From Beverwykella pulmonaria (lineage: Eukaryota; Ascomycota; Dothideomycetes; Pleosporales; Melanommataceae), in contig BCHH01000014.1 in assembly GCA_001599595.1 (NCBI GenBank), forward strand, positions 319,587 through 383,586: a DNA stretch of 64,000 nt, written 5' to 3'. The notes under the pieces are model-generated. The model was not told where the DNA came from and searched no databases. It saw only the letters and a program-made list of their open reading frames with translations. The position numbers and the translations under genes were made by a program. Every line of letters begins with the position of its first letter. The stretch's first letter is position 1. Below, one piece after another: positions 22,319 to 34,694 of the stretch.

Positions 22319-23359
22319 ACGCGGCCTAACAATAACTGGCCCACCACTCCCTTCGGAAAATTCCTCAAGGCTCTAGTCCTCTCACTGGCCATCCTTTTAT
22401 CCAATAGTCCCTCCGCAGCCTCACTTACTGCGTTTCTCGACCTCTGGATAGTAGATGATCTAACATATTCGAGTAGTAGCAGCATTCATCCCTTGGTCCT
22501 GGAATGGTTTCATCATATGGGAGCACTGAAAATTGCTATTGATGAGCAGCGAGTCGATCTTGTCAAGATACTGTTTGAACATGAATTCCAGATTGATGGC
22601 GAGGATATGTATACGTTGGTGACGAAGGTCAAGGAGACGTGTGATAAGGCCACACGAGAAGTAGTCTTGGAGGAAGGAAAATGGGATATCAATGCGCCAA
22701 TCTCGACGATCAGGCTACCGGTTTTAGGGACAAAAGCCTCACGCCCCTCATTGCTATCTCTCACTTGATTTCTCATACTTACTACCTTTAATTCACAATA
22801 TCTTTTATGCACAACGTTGCTAGCGAATCTCAGCTTCATGACCCACCATGAGGAGTTAGCTCGCTACTGTCTAGCTCACGGCGCGGACCCAAACGGCGCG
22901 TCTTTGAACGGTTCCATTACTATTCTGAACTCAGCCGCGCAGTTCGCTTCTGCTGCGTCAATCGCTCTCCTCCTCGAAGCCAGCGGCGATATATCTCCCA
23001 CCTCGCCCTCGGCGGACGTTGTTGCTCATGCTATATGCGCATATTCCGTTACCTGTAATCATTTAGCCGTCATCTCATATCTGCTTGACCGTGGTGCGGA
23101 CGTCAATCTGATGATGGGAGGCAGCAGGAAAGAGACTGAGGGAGATCATCAATGTAACGTGTTGGCATGGGGAAGGAGGAATGCGTTGCATTGGACTGTG
23201 GAAAGAGGAATAAAGGATCTAGTCGGGTTGCTCTTGAAGAAGGGTGCTGATAGGGGAGTCAAGACGTGGAGTCTTACTACGAAGATGAAATGGGTGGGTG
23301 TTTTGGAATTGGCGGAGATTTGTGGGTATCGGGATATCAGGACGATTTTGGCATTATAG
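22319..23359 (+). pseudogene. Ankyrin-repeat protein gene, probably broken
   Basis: Two protein-like blocks are present. Block 1 (22319-22768) includes GALKIAIDEQRVDLVKILFE and WDINAPIS, half of an ankyrin repeat. Its expected continuation, SLTPLIAIS, is present at about 22736-22765 but in a different frame, implying a one-base shift near 22725-22735. Block 2 (22817-23359) carries further ankyrin units: ELARYCLAHGADPNG, SIALLLEASGD, LAVISYLLDRGADVN and LVGLLLKKGAD, ending in ILAL at the TAA. Between the blocks there is an AT-rich stretch ending TTGCTAG, like an intron, but no GT donor is found in the right place; a donor lost to mutation would explain this. No ATG start is evident for block 1. 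Ankyrin repeats bind other proteins, but no partner can be proposed. Confidence 0.55.
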
Positions 23360-24276
23360 AGTAAAAAACAGTCGCATGAGCATAATGAAGGGCAAAGGGT
23401 ATGATATATAGGTAATTAGGGCTCATGACGGAAGCATGGAGACGTTGTCGAAGGGATTTTCTGCTGGGGGAAAATGCTTCAACTTTTGAAATGGACACTT
23501 CACTCTCTTCCTCCTTCGACAGGGATATACTTAGTCCTTCTATACCCCCGTTTCTCGTCTCCTTATTATCTATCATGGACTTGCAAAGTGTTAGCACTGC
23601 TGCTTGGTGCGTTTTCTGCGTATCCTGTTTTTAGTCTCTCCTATCTCCTCTGCCATGTACGATGAACTCTAAATTTTGTGAGAAATACTAGAGCAAGCAA
23701 TTCTGTCGAGCCAGCTTGTAAAGCTTCCCAGTATTTGTCAAATTTTAATTTAACGTGTCTGCGGAGAGTGCTAGGCTACGAACTATTCTCCTCTAAACTA
23801 AGACTCCGTGATGAGATGGCAAGTTAGAAGTTATCTGCCCTGTCATTGTATGTCCGCTTCCATTTCATACATTCATCCCTCACCTTCTACCCTGAATCTC
23901 TAATCCATCGAGTTCTTACTATTAAGATCTTCTTCCATGTCCCTTGGCCTTCCCAACACAATGATCCCGACTTTGCGTTCACCCACCTCGCCCTCACCAC
24001 CTCCCCTAATCCCCCTTTTGCCCTTTCACTTCACCCAATATAACGTCCCACCATGCTACAAATGACGAACCGTCAGTCCAAGTGGCAGCATTTCTGAAAA
24101 TTTCCACTTCCGCTCTTCAAAACGAGCCTCATCTTCGACACTCACTCGCCAGCACCATTACCTACAAATAATGCAACGAGCACAAACTCAATTGCACACC
24201 ATATGCTCAACAGGACTAAACCAACAACGTTACAGTTTAGTGACTTCGGCCTGAAGCAATCTCGACGTGAGACGAG
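23360..24276. other. Intergenic; no gene seen
   Basis: About 0.9 kb. The rightmost 200 bp are CT-rich and likely form the promoter and leader of the next gene. Nothing else was identified. Confidence 0.5.
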
Positions 24277-25765
24277 ATGAAGAGCCTCAAGACCAAAGGT
24301 TCAGTACTTGTGTTACAATCTCGCCATTTCTTCTCCCCAATCCTCTCATCTCTTGCTCTGCTCTACCCTTCAGTCTCCTTCCCTTCGCTCCTCCCTTCCC
24401 AGCACATCCACTATCCTACACTTAGCTAATGAAAAGTAGCTTCGCGCTTCTTCCATGCGCCAAACACTGACGAACAGGCCGCGAATACGGAGAACGCGGA
24501 CTTTGACGCTATGATTAGTGGAGTAGATGGAAAGGGTGGGATTGGTGGAGCAGCAATGAAGAAAAAGCGTAGGTACATATTTTCCTTTCTTTTTGATCTT
24601 TTTGTTTCACCTTTAGCGTTGCCTCGCAGCCTTGAGCGACTTTGGGTATACTGAGCTGGAATTGAATGGAATATTGAGATGTCGCCGAGAGAAGGACGGA
24701 AGAGGAATGAAGATATGATCGGGGGAAAAGGACAGGACCTGACTAAACCATTCTAACCGCAATTCCCAGCATCTCGCTTCTTCCAGAAAAAAGACACTCA
24801 CACGCATACCCGTGCGGCCAGCGCCTCCGGAGCGCCTCCTATCCCTAGCCATGGAGCAGGCTATCTCAACCAGGGCATTCGAGCCGGTGCAGAAAACCCA
24901 CGACTGATTCATGTACGGGCCGAGAAAAGCAAAGACGACGCTGCATCCAGCAGGAGCAGAGCAAGTCAAGACAAGGAAAACAAGATCAAGAAGCCCTCCG
25001 GCTTCGCCGCGCTGCGAAGCATGAGTATGATTCCTCTCTCCTCTGTCCAATATAAGTTGATATTAAGACATGCCAGGCTCCCGCTTCTTCAAACCGCTCC
25101 CCACAAACCCACAGGTAGTACCACCACTGCCTTCCATCCCCTGCCCTAAGATCTCAAACCCCATCCCTGAAGACCCCAGAACCAGCGGCGACACTGCAAC
25201 TGCTACGACCATATCCACCAAAGCCCCAGAAAAGCACGCCTACATCCCCCCACCCCCAGCGCTCGAATTTGTCCGGCCGCTCGGCCCACCACCACCACGG
25301 CCCGCGCGTCCCGATTCTTTAGACAGGGAGATCATCTCTTACATGAGAGAGACGACTACGAGGGTTAGTCTTGGCATATCCTCACAGCAGTCTAGCACCG
25401 AGCGCCCTCTGTACCGCGGCTGCAGCCCTACTCTCTCCCGTCGAAGTATCGAAGCACGTCTCGGGCTACCATCCGGCCGTTTCATCGACCTGCCACCACC
25501 TCCCTATTTCTCCTCGCCTCTACTCTTACCCACCTTCCCCCGCGACGACAAGCACGCTAGCGCCAGCACGTGGGCTAGTTCCGGCTCCGCGACGGAGTCA
25601 TTGCGCTGGAGCCAGAGCGATGGAAGGGAGAGAATGGAGAATTATCGGCAGAGTTTGGAGATGAGGTGGACGATTGATCAGCGGGTCAAGGGGAGGAGGG
25701 GTGGGGGTGGGGGAATGATGTATTGGGATGAGCGGGGGCTGCGGCATTTTGTTCTGGATATCTGA
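24277..25765 (+). CDS. Unknown proline-rich protein with repeated SRFF exons
   Basis: Four exons, 24277-24298, 24440-24568, 24770-25024 and 25077-25765, encode 364 residues. All three introns are phase 1 and have good GT-AG ends. Exons 2, 3 and 4 each begin by completing a small residue and then encode SRFF: A-SRFF at 9-12, P-SRFF at 52-55, S-SRFF at 137-140, each followed by a basic or polar run. The rest is low-complexity: PPPPALEFVRPLGPPPP, a serine-rich middle and a glycine run before the end (YWDERGLRHFVLDI). There is no signal peptide or membrane segment. I recognise no domain; it is likely disordered. The first exon has only seven codons, so the start could be questioned, but the frame and splice sites agree. 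It ends tail to tail with LAS21. Confidence 0.65.
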
Positions 25766-26211
25766 TGGGGATGCGAAGAATTGAAAGAGGGGGAAATGAT
25801 GCGAAAAGGAACAGAAATGCAAGGGCTGAAAGTGGGAGTGATGTTGATTGTGAAGCAGCGTTTCTGTCACAAGTTTAATGCCAACCCTACGTTGTGCATT
25901 GTCGGGGGTTGTGACATTACGTAACGTTGCAGGGTGTTTGCGGATGTGATGGCTATCTTGCTTTAACGAAATGAAGCATAATGAGGAATATGGGCTTACG
26001 GACGGGTTGCCATGATAACTTGTCATCGTACGCGATGAAAAGCGCGTATCGAACTGGAAAGGTTGTAGTTGCTTACTGCAATCTCTAAACAAGGAACCCA
26101 TATTCAGTTGTCAGAAATTCCACAATCCCACCTCACCCATCGCATACCCACACAAAAGAATACACCTTTCGTCTACCATTTCCCACGTCTTCCACCGTCC
26201 ATGCTCCGCTC
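25766..26211. other. Convergent 3' intergenic region
   Basis: 446 bp between the stop codons of the SRFF gene and LAS21. It should hold both 3' untranslated regions. No further gene was seen. Confidence 0.6.
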
Positions 26212-29200
26212 CTACAGTTTCCCCGCCGCCCACAGCACCCCACCCCACCCCAACGTAACCCCCCAGTGAAAGAACGTCCCCCAAGCCCCCGCAAACAAAA
26301 ACTTGGGGCTAAACACCGTCCAAACAAACAAATGCTCCCTGAGTGCCGTACAACTCACCATCGTCGCCATCAACCCTGCACTAACCCCCGCCGTTAGCAA
26401 CCCCACATGCCTCATCCAAGCCCCATCGTTCTTCCTCCTCTCCCTCCCCTCACTCTCCCTCGTGACCAATTTCTCCAAATGCTCCCGCTCAGCCGCAATC
26501 CAGTCCCTCGCGTCTAATTCGTCTTTGTTTACAAATCGTTGTTCGCGACCGTGGGAGCCGAGGAGCAGGACACCGGCCGAGGAGAAGTATATGGGCCCTG
26601 CCCAATTGGAGGCGAAGAGGAGGAGGGAGACGAGTGGGAGGTTGTAGGAGGAAACGCCGTTGTATGAGTTGGATAGAGAGATGCTAGATATGGCATTGCT
26701 GGCGCCGAGGGCGAAGAATGATGTTTGTGTGAGGAGGAGCGTGGTCAGGGTTATGGCGGTGGGAGTTAGGTCAATGAGCGCTATATCTTGGTTAGAAGGA
26801 GTGCTTTGGTATACAAGGAGAGGAATAGATACTTAGGAAGAAGAGCTGCGACCTGAATAGGAGAAAAAGAGGAATATTCTCGGCTTTCGTCTGCGTAACC
26901 AGAAACAGAGCTAGGAGATCGAAAAGTGCGACTGCGAGGTCTGTGTCCAAGGTTAGCATTCTCTCCCCCCCCCCACAAGCAAAGTGGGGCACTCACAGCC
27001 GTTTCCCTGGCCACGCTTTCTCGTCTTTGACCTCCTCCACTCGGATAAGACCTGCCAACTTGCCACTAACAGTATACCCGCATATATAATCTGCGCAACG
27101 GTCACCAAACTCAGCCCCTCCACCCAATCGAGCAGCCCCTGGTTGATCCCCTGCGTCAGCTCCGGCGCATCACGGGCTGTGAAGGCCAACTTAAACACGA
27201 ACGCCGACGCGGTAAGTGGTAGGACCGCAATCGTGCCGATAAACCCGTTGATATCCGTGGACTCGAAATCAACGGGATCTCTGCTTTTGCCGTCGTCGAA
27301 GGAAGATATGGAGCGAGCGATGTGACGCGAGAGCCGGACCATGATGTCCATGTATGTTGCGCCTACTAAGCACCAGAGTATGATAGAGTTAGAGCCGCGA
27401 AACAAGGCCGAATGTACGATGTCCGGGGCGCCGGCGTATTTTTGACCGGTCTGGTTCCAGCGCCGGATTATACGGTGAAGGAGGAGCAGCATGAGAGCGG
27501 GATGGAAGATGAACTTGGGGAACCACTCTTTTCGAGATCTAGACAGAGGCATGTCAGCACCCAGTCCAAGCGCAGCGGAGGAGGGGTGAGGCACATACTC
27601 GCAGATAAAGAGGTAGAAGAACCAGCCAGATGTAGCCCAGTACCAGAAATTGTGCTCCTCCTCTACGTACGAGCTTGCAAACATAAGAACGCCATAGAGC
27701 AGTAGTGTCAGTGCGTAGAAGATGCCCGTCGACGAGAAAGGCCGGAGCATCGGCATTGAGCGATAGGCCAGCACAAAAGACAAGAACGCAAGAGATGAGC
27801 CGAGAAAGAGGCGTGAGACATCGTAATTGGACGCTGTGCTGCTCATGGTCTCCTGGGCATCGCGCATGAACTATTCTCTTGTGAGTATGTGGACTTTGAA
27901 GATGATCAAATCATATGGGACTTACGCTGTACAAGAAATTCACCCTCATCTGCGGATGCAACGTAGCTGCCGTCGACATAGCCTGGACAACCATCTGCCA
28001 CCTACATGCTAGAGACTCTCCATTCGTCAGCAACTTTCCGCAATCCATCTCCTTCACCTCGTCTGTAAAGCTCAGACTAGGGTAGTTTGCCTCAACAATG
28101 GTTTTGATCTGTCTTGCATTGCGGAGCAGGAGTTGGATACGATCGATTCCTATGCAATCAGCTGTACGGTTCCCGTGAAAAAGAGCACGATAGCAACTCA
28201 CCATCATCCCAAAAGTATAAAAACTCTTCAATGAAGACGCCCAAGTTATTCCTCGGCACCGGGAACCCCATCAGCCCCGCGAGCGTCGGCGCGATATCGC
28301 TCTGCTCAATCTTCTTGTAGTACTCAAACTCGCCTTTCGGGGTTGTCGGCGACTCTCGATCCAGGAACTCGGTGATTTTCTTGATCTTGGGCGACATGAA
28401 GACCAGCGCGGGCGAGGTTTCGCCAGGTGCAGAGCCGCCATGGTTCCCGCCGTCGTTCATGCCATGGTCGCCGCAGAGCACGAAGAGTGTATTCTCGAGG
28501 TGATCCTCGTTTTCGATGGCGTTGTAGACTTGCTCGACTATGCTGTCCATTTCGATTTGTTTGGGGATCATGTTGGGGCTATTCGGTGTCAGTCGCAAAA
28601 TCCTTCCCCCACGATTTGTTGGCCGTTACCTCGTAGGACCAGCCTTGTGCCCAATGTGGTCCAGACCCAAGTAATGCAGAATCATGGCATTCCAATCACT
28701 ATTTAGCAACTCACTCGGGACATGCCTGGTCACATTATTATCGACTTCTGTGAAATCCTGGAAGCAAAAATCAAATTCATCCTATGTACACTGGGGCGCA
28801 AACGACTGACCGAAACGAAAAAACTGCTCGTCCCATCTGCGCGCGCAAAGAAGCCCGGAAACAGCTTCAGCCAGGTATCGTCGCCATACATGACCAGCCT
28901 GCCTTCCTCTTTGGCCTTCAGCTGCGCGAGCCAGGTGTCCTGCGTCGCGAGCGTAGAGGTCGTGTCCGACTCGGCAAAGTTAAGTATTACGTCGAGGAAG
29001 GAGGGAATGGAGCCCGTGGTCATTGCCTTGACGCGGGGCATGGTGATAGTAGGGGATGTAGCGTGTGCGGTGAAGGGAATGGCGGAGCCGTCGCGGATTA
29101 GGCTGGATAACGAGTTAGTACTCTGCAGCAGCCGTTCACGGCGTCTCTCTGGCAAGCCTTTTCAGCGGCAGTCAACACTGACCTCTGCACAAATCCCATC

Positions 29201-29442
29201 CCACTCCCCTCGCCATATACAAAATCACTCCGCAGGGCGTCGACGACCATAAACACCAGCTTATCAAACACAGGCTGCGGTTGTTCTTTCCAGTCAAAAG
29301 CATGCTCCCAGCCCGGCTTCTCGTACGTCGCCAGGCCTGGCATGAATGGCTTGTAAGGGAAGAAGCCAGTCGCGAAGACCAGAATCGCGATGGGGATGAC
29401 GAGGTTCGCGAGACCGAGGAAGAGCGTGGTGTGGCGCGCCAT
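26212..29442 (-). CDS. LAS21: GPI ethanolamine phosphate transferase 2
   Basis: Nine exons (29442-29183, 29102-28811, 28757-28630, 28578-28202, 28149-27926, 27870-27599, 27538-26997, 26940-26833, 26780-26212) join in frame to 923 residues. LAS21/GPI7 is an ER multi-pass enzyme that moves phosphoethanolamine from phosphatidylethanolamine to the second mannose of GPI precursors. The N-terminal signal anchor (LVIPIAILVFATGFF) is followed by the luminal alkaline-phosphatase-like domain. Its metal ligands lie in FMVVDALRSDFVYG, MPRVKAMTTGSIPSF, and GDHGMNDGGNHGG. The C-terminal half has about ten membrane segments, including LLLTQTSFFALGASNAISS. Eight introns are 51-80 bp; one (26941-26996) contains a run of ten or more C. 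It shares a 398-bp divergent promoter with FUN14. SMP3, which acts on the same precursor, lies 20 kb away. Confidence 0.93.
26964..26974. repeat. Poly-C run in LAS21 intron
   Basis: A run of about ten C on the plus strand lies inside the intron at 26941-26996, between donor and branch region. It is prone to slippage but should not affect the coding sequence. Confidence 0.85.
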
Positions 29443-29840
29443 GGCGGCAAGGGTCGCGAGGAAATAAGGCAGGGATGAAGATGGAGGGGATTATCAAGGC
29501 GGGTAGCTGGACATAGCTGGGCGATTGGAGTGAGAGGTGCGTGTGTGTGTGTGTGGCTTCAGCCCAGAGGAGGCATGATGGATGAGATGTGAGGTTTGAA
29601 GACGCGAAGGTGCATGGGTGCGCAGTCCCCGATTTTCGTTTCGAGGGTCCAAGCTCCCGTCCCGAAGCCGCCTAGCGAGAACGCCCACCACCAGCCAATG
29701 ACATCAGCACCTCGCCGGGTCGCCAAAGAACAGTGCACTCCAACATCAGCACCATCCCACGAGCCATTGGCGCATCTGAACACTGCTGCATGCTCCTCCA
29801 TCCCTTCCATACCCACCAACGCATCCTCCAGCCCCCGAAA
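29443..29840. promoter_or_regulatory. Divergent promoter of LAS21 and FUN14
   Basis: 398 bp between two start codons on opposite strands. It contains a CCAAT box on the plus strand at 29695-29699 and another in reverse orientation (ATTGG) at 29766-29770, plus a GT microsatellite at 29541-29555. CCAAT boxes are bound by the fungal Hap complex; use here is inferred from sequence only. Confidence 0.5.
29541..29555. repeat. GT dinucleotide microsatellite
   Basis: Fifteen bases of perfect GT repeat in the LAS21/FUN14 divergent promoter, about 100 bp upstream of the LAS21 ATG. Confidence 0.9.
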
Positions 29841-30480
29841 ATGGCCTTCCTCGCTCCCGGTCTCCGCCGCGGCCTCCTCATCGCGACACCTCTCATGCTC
29901 AGCACACCTCTCCTGGTACGCACCTTCTCACGGCCTCACCTCTGCGAATCGCCAATGGACCCCTTCACAAAGATCACAACCGATCTGAAAAACACATACG
30001 CACGAGAAGCGAGCGTTCCTATCGTCAAAGAGTCGGGTGGCTTCAATCCAAAGGCCATACGGCAGATCAGTTTGGGCAGCATATTGGGGGTGCTGGGGGG
30101 ATTGGGCGTGAGTGTGTTTAGTAAGCCGTTGGCGTTGCTGATTGGGTTGGGGATTGTCATTATCCAGGTGAGTAGAGTATGACTTGTTGGACGCTATGTA
30201 GGGGGGAGTCTATGCTCCGCTATGCGTTATGCTCCGTTTCCGCTCTCTATAATGCCCTTTTTACCAATACGCTGAGAGGAGAAACAAAAAAAATAAATAA
30301 AAAGGGGGATATGGCTGACATGAGCAGCTCCTCGAATCCCGCGGCATCCACATCGTGCCCTACTCGTTTCTCCAGCGCCGGGTAAAGCAGGCAAACGTAC
30401 AGTCTCTCATGCTGGATAACATAGCATTCAAGCTCGCATTCGGAGTAACATTTGCACTGGCATCTGTCGCCGAGTTCTGA
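29841..30480 (+). CDS. FUN14-domain mitochondrial protein
   Basis: Exons 29841-30167 and 30328-30480 encode 159 residues; the 160-bp intron joins IIQ to LLESRGIHIVPY in phase 0 and has a GCTGAC branch site before GAGCAG. FUN14 (FUNDC1-like) proteins sit in the mitochondrial outer membrane; animal FUNDC1 is a mitophagy receptor. The N-terminus MAFLAPGLRRGLLIATPLML is basic and hydrophobic, consistent with mitochondrial targeting. The domain core is visible as FNPKAIRQISLGSILGVLGG followed by KPLALLIGLGIVIIQ, and the C-terminal segment KLAFGVTFALASVAEF. The start at 29841 is the first ATG in a good context; the open frame upstream lacks conservation. Its stop codon is only 26 bp from that of the karyopherin gene on the other strand. 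Confidence 0.87.
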
Positions 30481-30506
30481 ATCGTTCCCGATGAAAGCTT
30501 CTAAAC

Positions 30507-33500
30507 CTAAAACCCGTTCCCGGTCGGAACCCACTGAGCGAACCGATGGCCTGGATGCATCATGGGTTGCGCGAACTGCATCTGCATTTGTTTACATGTC
30601 TGCCAGAACGTCTTGACAGCCTCTTTGAAAGCCGACGATGATTTTGCATTCCTGTATCATGTTAGCCGTGTGAATGCATGTGCAAATAATACCAAAAAAC
30701 AATAAATACCTCATGACGCTCTCAATGAATTTCCTCACCATATCCTGCACTGCCGGGTCTTCCTTCACGCGCAGGAGTAAGGGCTGCATAGCGAGTGCGT
30801 TCGATAGATAAGTCCTCGCGTTCCGGTCCGACATGATGAGTTTGCGAAGGGGGACGAGAATGTGATCAAGACTGGTTTGATCAACTTCGCCGCACACGTT
30901 GTGCATCAGCGCAAACGTCACCTCTGCACCGAAGTGATTGACGATGTCTTGGCCAGTGCCTTGGTGCTGGCTCTTTGTATTTCCGGACAGCTCGAAGATG
31001 TCTTTCCATAGTTGACAGGCCGCGCGTTTGGGAAGGACTTCGGGAGACTTGATGCATTCGATGGAGAAGTCGAACATGGCTTTCAGCACGTCGGGCTGCT
31101 CGGTGGTAAATATATGCGCATTGGTGTTGACGAACTTCTGAATGAGCTCAATGCAGCCGACTGAGACTTCGGGGTCATTTCGCGGATTCTGCAAGGCTTG
31201 CATAATGTTGAGAATATGTCGTAGAAGGCGCTGAGACTGTATCAGGTACTCCCCAGACTTGTCGTGCTTGTGGGAGGCTATCCAGCAGGATGCGGTGTCA
31301 AGCACATAGGGTAGTCTCGGTGTCTGGATGTTTGCCTTTGCGACATAGTCGATGGTCGCAGAAGCGGGGAGGACAAAAGGGCCAGGTACCGTTTCCTTGA
31401 AGCCTGCTCGGAGAACGTTGCATGCTTGCTCCACAATGTCAGAATTCGCGGGAAACACCTGGGATAGGTAGTTGACAAAATTAATGATTTGATTTTGGAT
31501 TTCTTTCCCCGGCCCGTGAATCCAAAACTGCGAGGGCTTGTAGTCGGCCTCGAGATCGATAATGTCTTCGTCTGAAGCTTGTAGGGCTTTGCCGATAAAA
31601 GCGAGACACTTCAGCGTCGTCAAAGCTAGCACCTGGCCTTGTTCGGAATCGTTGCCCTCCTTGGTGACATTGATGGCCTGCATGGCATCCTGCGCGACAT
31701 ACCGGAAGAGTTGTCGAACCCCAATCAATCGTTCTTCATCCGATCCTTGCGCCTGGACTATCGCAGCAATTCCTTCTAGCACCTTACTCTTCGTAAATTC
31801 CTCGGCTGTTGGGTAGGCCAGAAACTGCTCGTACATCTGAAAGAACGAGGTGAGTTCTCCAGTAAGAGATTTTCGGCACTCAGAACAGAGCGAAGCAAAA
31901 GACTTTGCGGCACCATTTGCTAATGATGGTTGAGCGAGGGCACTGAGAAGGAACGGTAAGACTTGCGGGAGCAGTTCAGAATGCCGGAGGAAGAAACTAT
32001 TGAAGGCTGCTACCATTTCGACCGCCGTTCGTAGCGTGACGGCAGGTATTTCGGCATTCCCAGATATAATTGAGAAGAGGGGTCTTTGGAAAAGTCGACT
32101 CAACCGCGCATCGGAGGCTTCCACCAGCGAGTCGGCAATGGACATCAGACAGAACAGACCGGCTTCCAGCTCTAACCAGTTACTTCCCACGAGAGCACGC
32201 AGGGTAAATTCAATGAATTGGTCTAGCATTGCATCGCGCAACACCTCGTATGCCTCCTGTATGATGTCTCTAACATCGACTCGGAATACTTTGAACGTCC
32301 GTTTGGACTCTTCATCCCAGGTCTTTGTCACTGCAGGTGGAGGGTATATAATCTTTTGCAAGAACTCGGAGACTGCTTGGAAGACGTTGGCTTTGGCCTG
32401 CTCTAGCCAAGCTGGCTTGGTGTCCTCTTCCAGGAAATTGAAAGATTCATCGGAAATCGTGCTGGCATAACCACTCCAGAAATCTAGCACCACTGGAGCG
32501 ACATCGTCCTCAATGCCGACAGTATCAGGATACTTGAGAAGTTCATGCAGAAAAGCTGTAATTCTGTCAGCCGATATCCATCATCCATACCCATATCCAT
32601 CTAGTCTGGTTCAAGGCGAGCGGTGATCTTGGGAAAAGCACCCAGTGGGTTGACCTACACATTACTTGTTGGTGGTGGGGGTCGTCTGGCTCAAGCAACA
32701 GGGTTCTCGATTCGAGCAAGATCTGGCCATATGCCACAATGATCCTGGAGAGGGATACAGTCTCAGCGTCGAGATTCTTCAAAATGTCAAGGCCCCATTG
32801 ACTTGTGACAGCTGACCAAAGCATTCGTTGCTGTTTCGCTTCGAAGAATTTGGGAAAGTTCTCGAGGACTTCGGCGACTAGCTCCATAGCATCATCGACA
32901 TGGTATTCGAGACAAGCTAGTGCGAGCTCGGTCACAGATCGAAGATACTGGAGCTTCTCTGGGACCTCCTTGAACTCGGATTGTGCGTAGAAGATCCATC
33001 CCTGGTCCTAGTCAGTCATGATACGTGGTCAGGGCTATGATCACGTACGATAAAGCATTTTAGTGATGCAACACAAAGCTTCTCCCCAAGCAGCATGAGT
33101 TGGTCGTATTGAGGGTCTGTGCTCAGTGTAGAGAGATACTTGACGCCACGGCCGAACGAGACTTGAAGTATGACCTCGACGGTCTCCACGTTAGCAATCA
33201 TACGCTCGTGAGGCGTTCGACTTCTGGTCGTTAGAGTGCACGAGAAACGAAAGTGGGAGGAACACGCACTCGGGCACATTGGAGAGCTTCTTCACCTCAT
33301 CTGCCAAGTTCATCGCAAACTCGAGCAGGACATGAAGCTGATCATCGGTCAGTAGGGGGAGGACATCCCATGTTGACGGGTGGTTGCTGAGAGTGTCATC
33401 GAGCACGGGCTGTTGTTGTGCAAACGAGACAGCCAGACTTCTCAAGCACTGCGTCCATGCAGAGATGGGTCTGCTGAAGTATTGGGCAAGCGTAGAACAC

Positions 33501-33951
33501 AGCTTTCGTGTGGCCGGGGATGAAGATGGATGTGAAATGAGATGGTGCTGGCAGACATGAGCCTTGAATCCATTCGACGGATAGCTCGACCAAACTTACT
33601 ATGAGCTTGCACAGCAGCTGCTGCGAATCATGCTCACTTAGTCCTGCCCTGCAGGGCGTGGTTAGTTTATCCACAACCCCAACTGGATGCCAAACATTCG
33701 ACTTACGAGTCGGCGTTGAGCTTCACGGTGAATGTAAGAGCGCCAAAGAATCGGACATTCTCGTCGCTGCTACTCAAGAGAGCATCGCCAATCTCCCAGC
33801 CCTGCGGCGAGCGCTGCAAGACCCGCAGAGTGGCTTCCGTTTCCGAGATCTTCTTTGCGTGGCCGGGTTCGGACAAGGTCTTGACGAGTGCCTCTATTTC
33901 CTCAAAGCCTATTGGGAATGCTTGGAGTGGTTGCGCTGAAGTATCTGCCAT
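30507..33951 (-). CDS. Importin-13/Kap122-type karyopherin
   Basis: Seven exons (33951-33707, 33648-33600, 33547-33270, 33223-33049, 33007-32659, 32555-30710, 30651-30507) give 1028 residues, a usual size for importin-beta proteins. This branch (yeast Kap122/Pdr6, animal importin-13) carries proteins through the nuclear pore under Ran control. Evidence includes the N-terminal ATLRVLQRSPQGWEIGDALL and NVRFFGALTFTVKLN, the HEAT-like segment KLCSTLAQYFSRPISAW, and MSFLHELLKYPDTVGIEDDV leading into DFWSGYASTISD. At the second intron either of two acceptors would keep frame; I chose the one giving 52 bp over 37 bp. Two introns are short (41 and 46 bp). It diverges from AMPP by 743 bp and converges on FUN14. 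Confidence 0.85.
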
Positions 33952-34694
33952 GGTAATGGCGTGAGCTGGCAATGGATTCCGTCCACTGTTTGGGCGCGGG
34001 TCAGCGGGCGAAATAAGGAAAGCGCAGGTTTGGTGTTGGACAGGCCTCTGGTAGCGCGCGGGATGTCCATCATAGTCGTAGTAGCAGTTGTCGTTTGTGG
34101 TGGCACTTGGACCGAGTGAAAAGAACAAATAACGCCTAAAAAATCGGGCTGGCGCAAGAGAGAAGGAGTGAAGGACTACAGGGAGAAATACAAGGCGATT
34201 CGTGTGGCCAACTTACCTCTTTCGATAGTGTTGCGCTGGCCGCTGTCCCGACTGGTGATGCTGTGGAGTTGGTTCGGGCACAGCATGCTCGTGCGAGACG
34301 AGTTAGCGGCGGAGGAAGCCTTAGCTACGCAGAGGGAGGCCAGCCCGTCGCGCCTCTAGCCTGGTGGTGTTCAGGCGTGTCTGGCTCTGCTTTAAGGGAG
34401 CTGTCTACCTGCCACAGGGCCTGATCTGAAGGGGAAGCGCCGCGTCGAAATACGACGGCATGTTCACGGTATTGGCCAGGTGTCAGGAGTGGCAAAGGCT
34501 GTGCTTGCAGAGGATTCCAGCCGCCGCAGATGGATGGTGTTGTTCGTTTCACCCAGAAGGAAGCGCCGGGCGCCAAGCGCGGTCGAGGCGCCAACCTCCA
34601 CCACAGCAAGCGCAAGGCAAGGGCCTGCAGCCGGCGACGGCAAGAGCGACTGCAGCTCGTTCGCGGGGTGCATGCAGAGAAGCATTCTTCGCAG
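33952..34694. promoter_or_regulatory. Divergent region between karyopherin and AMPP genes
   Basis: 743 bp between two start codons on opposite strands, expected to hold both promoters. Antisense frames over 34325-34727 look spurious. No specific factor site was identified. Confidence 0.4.
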
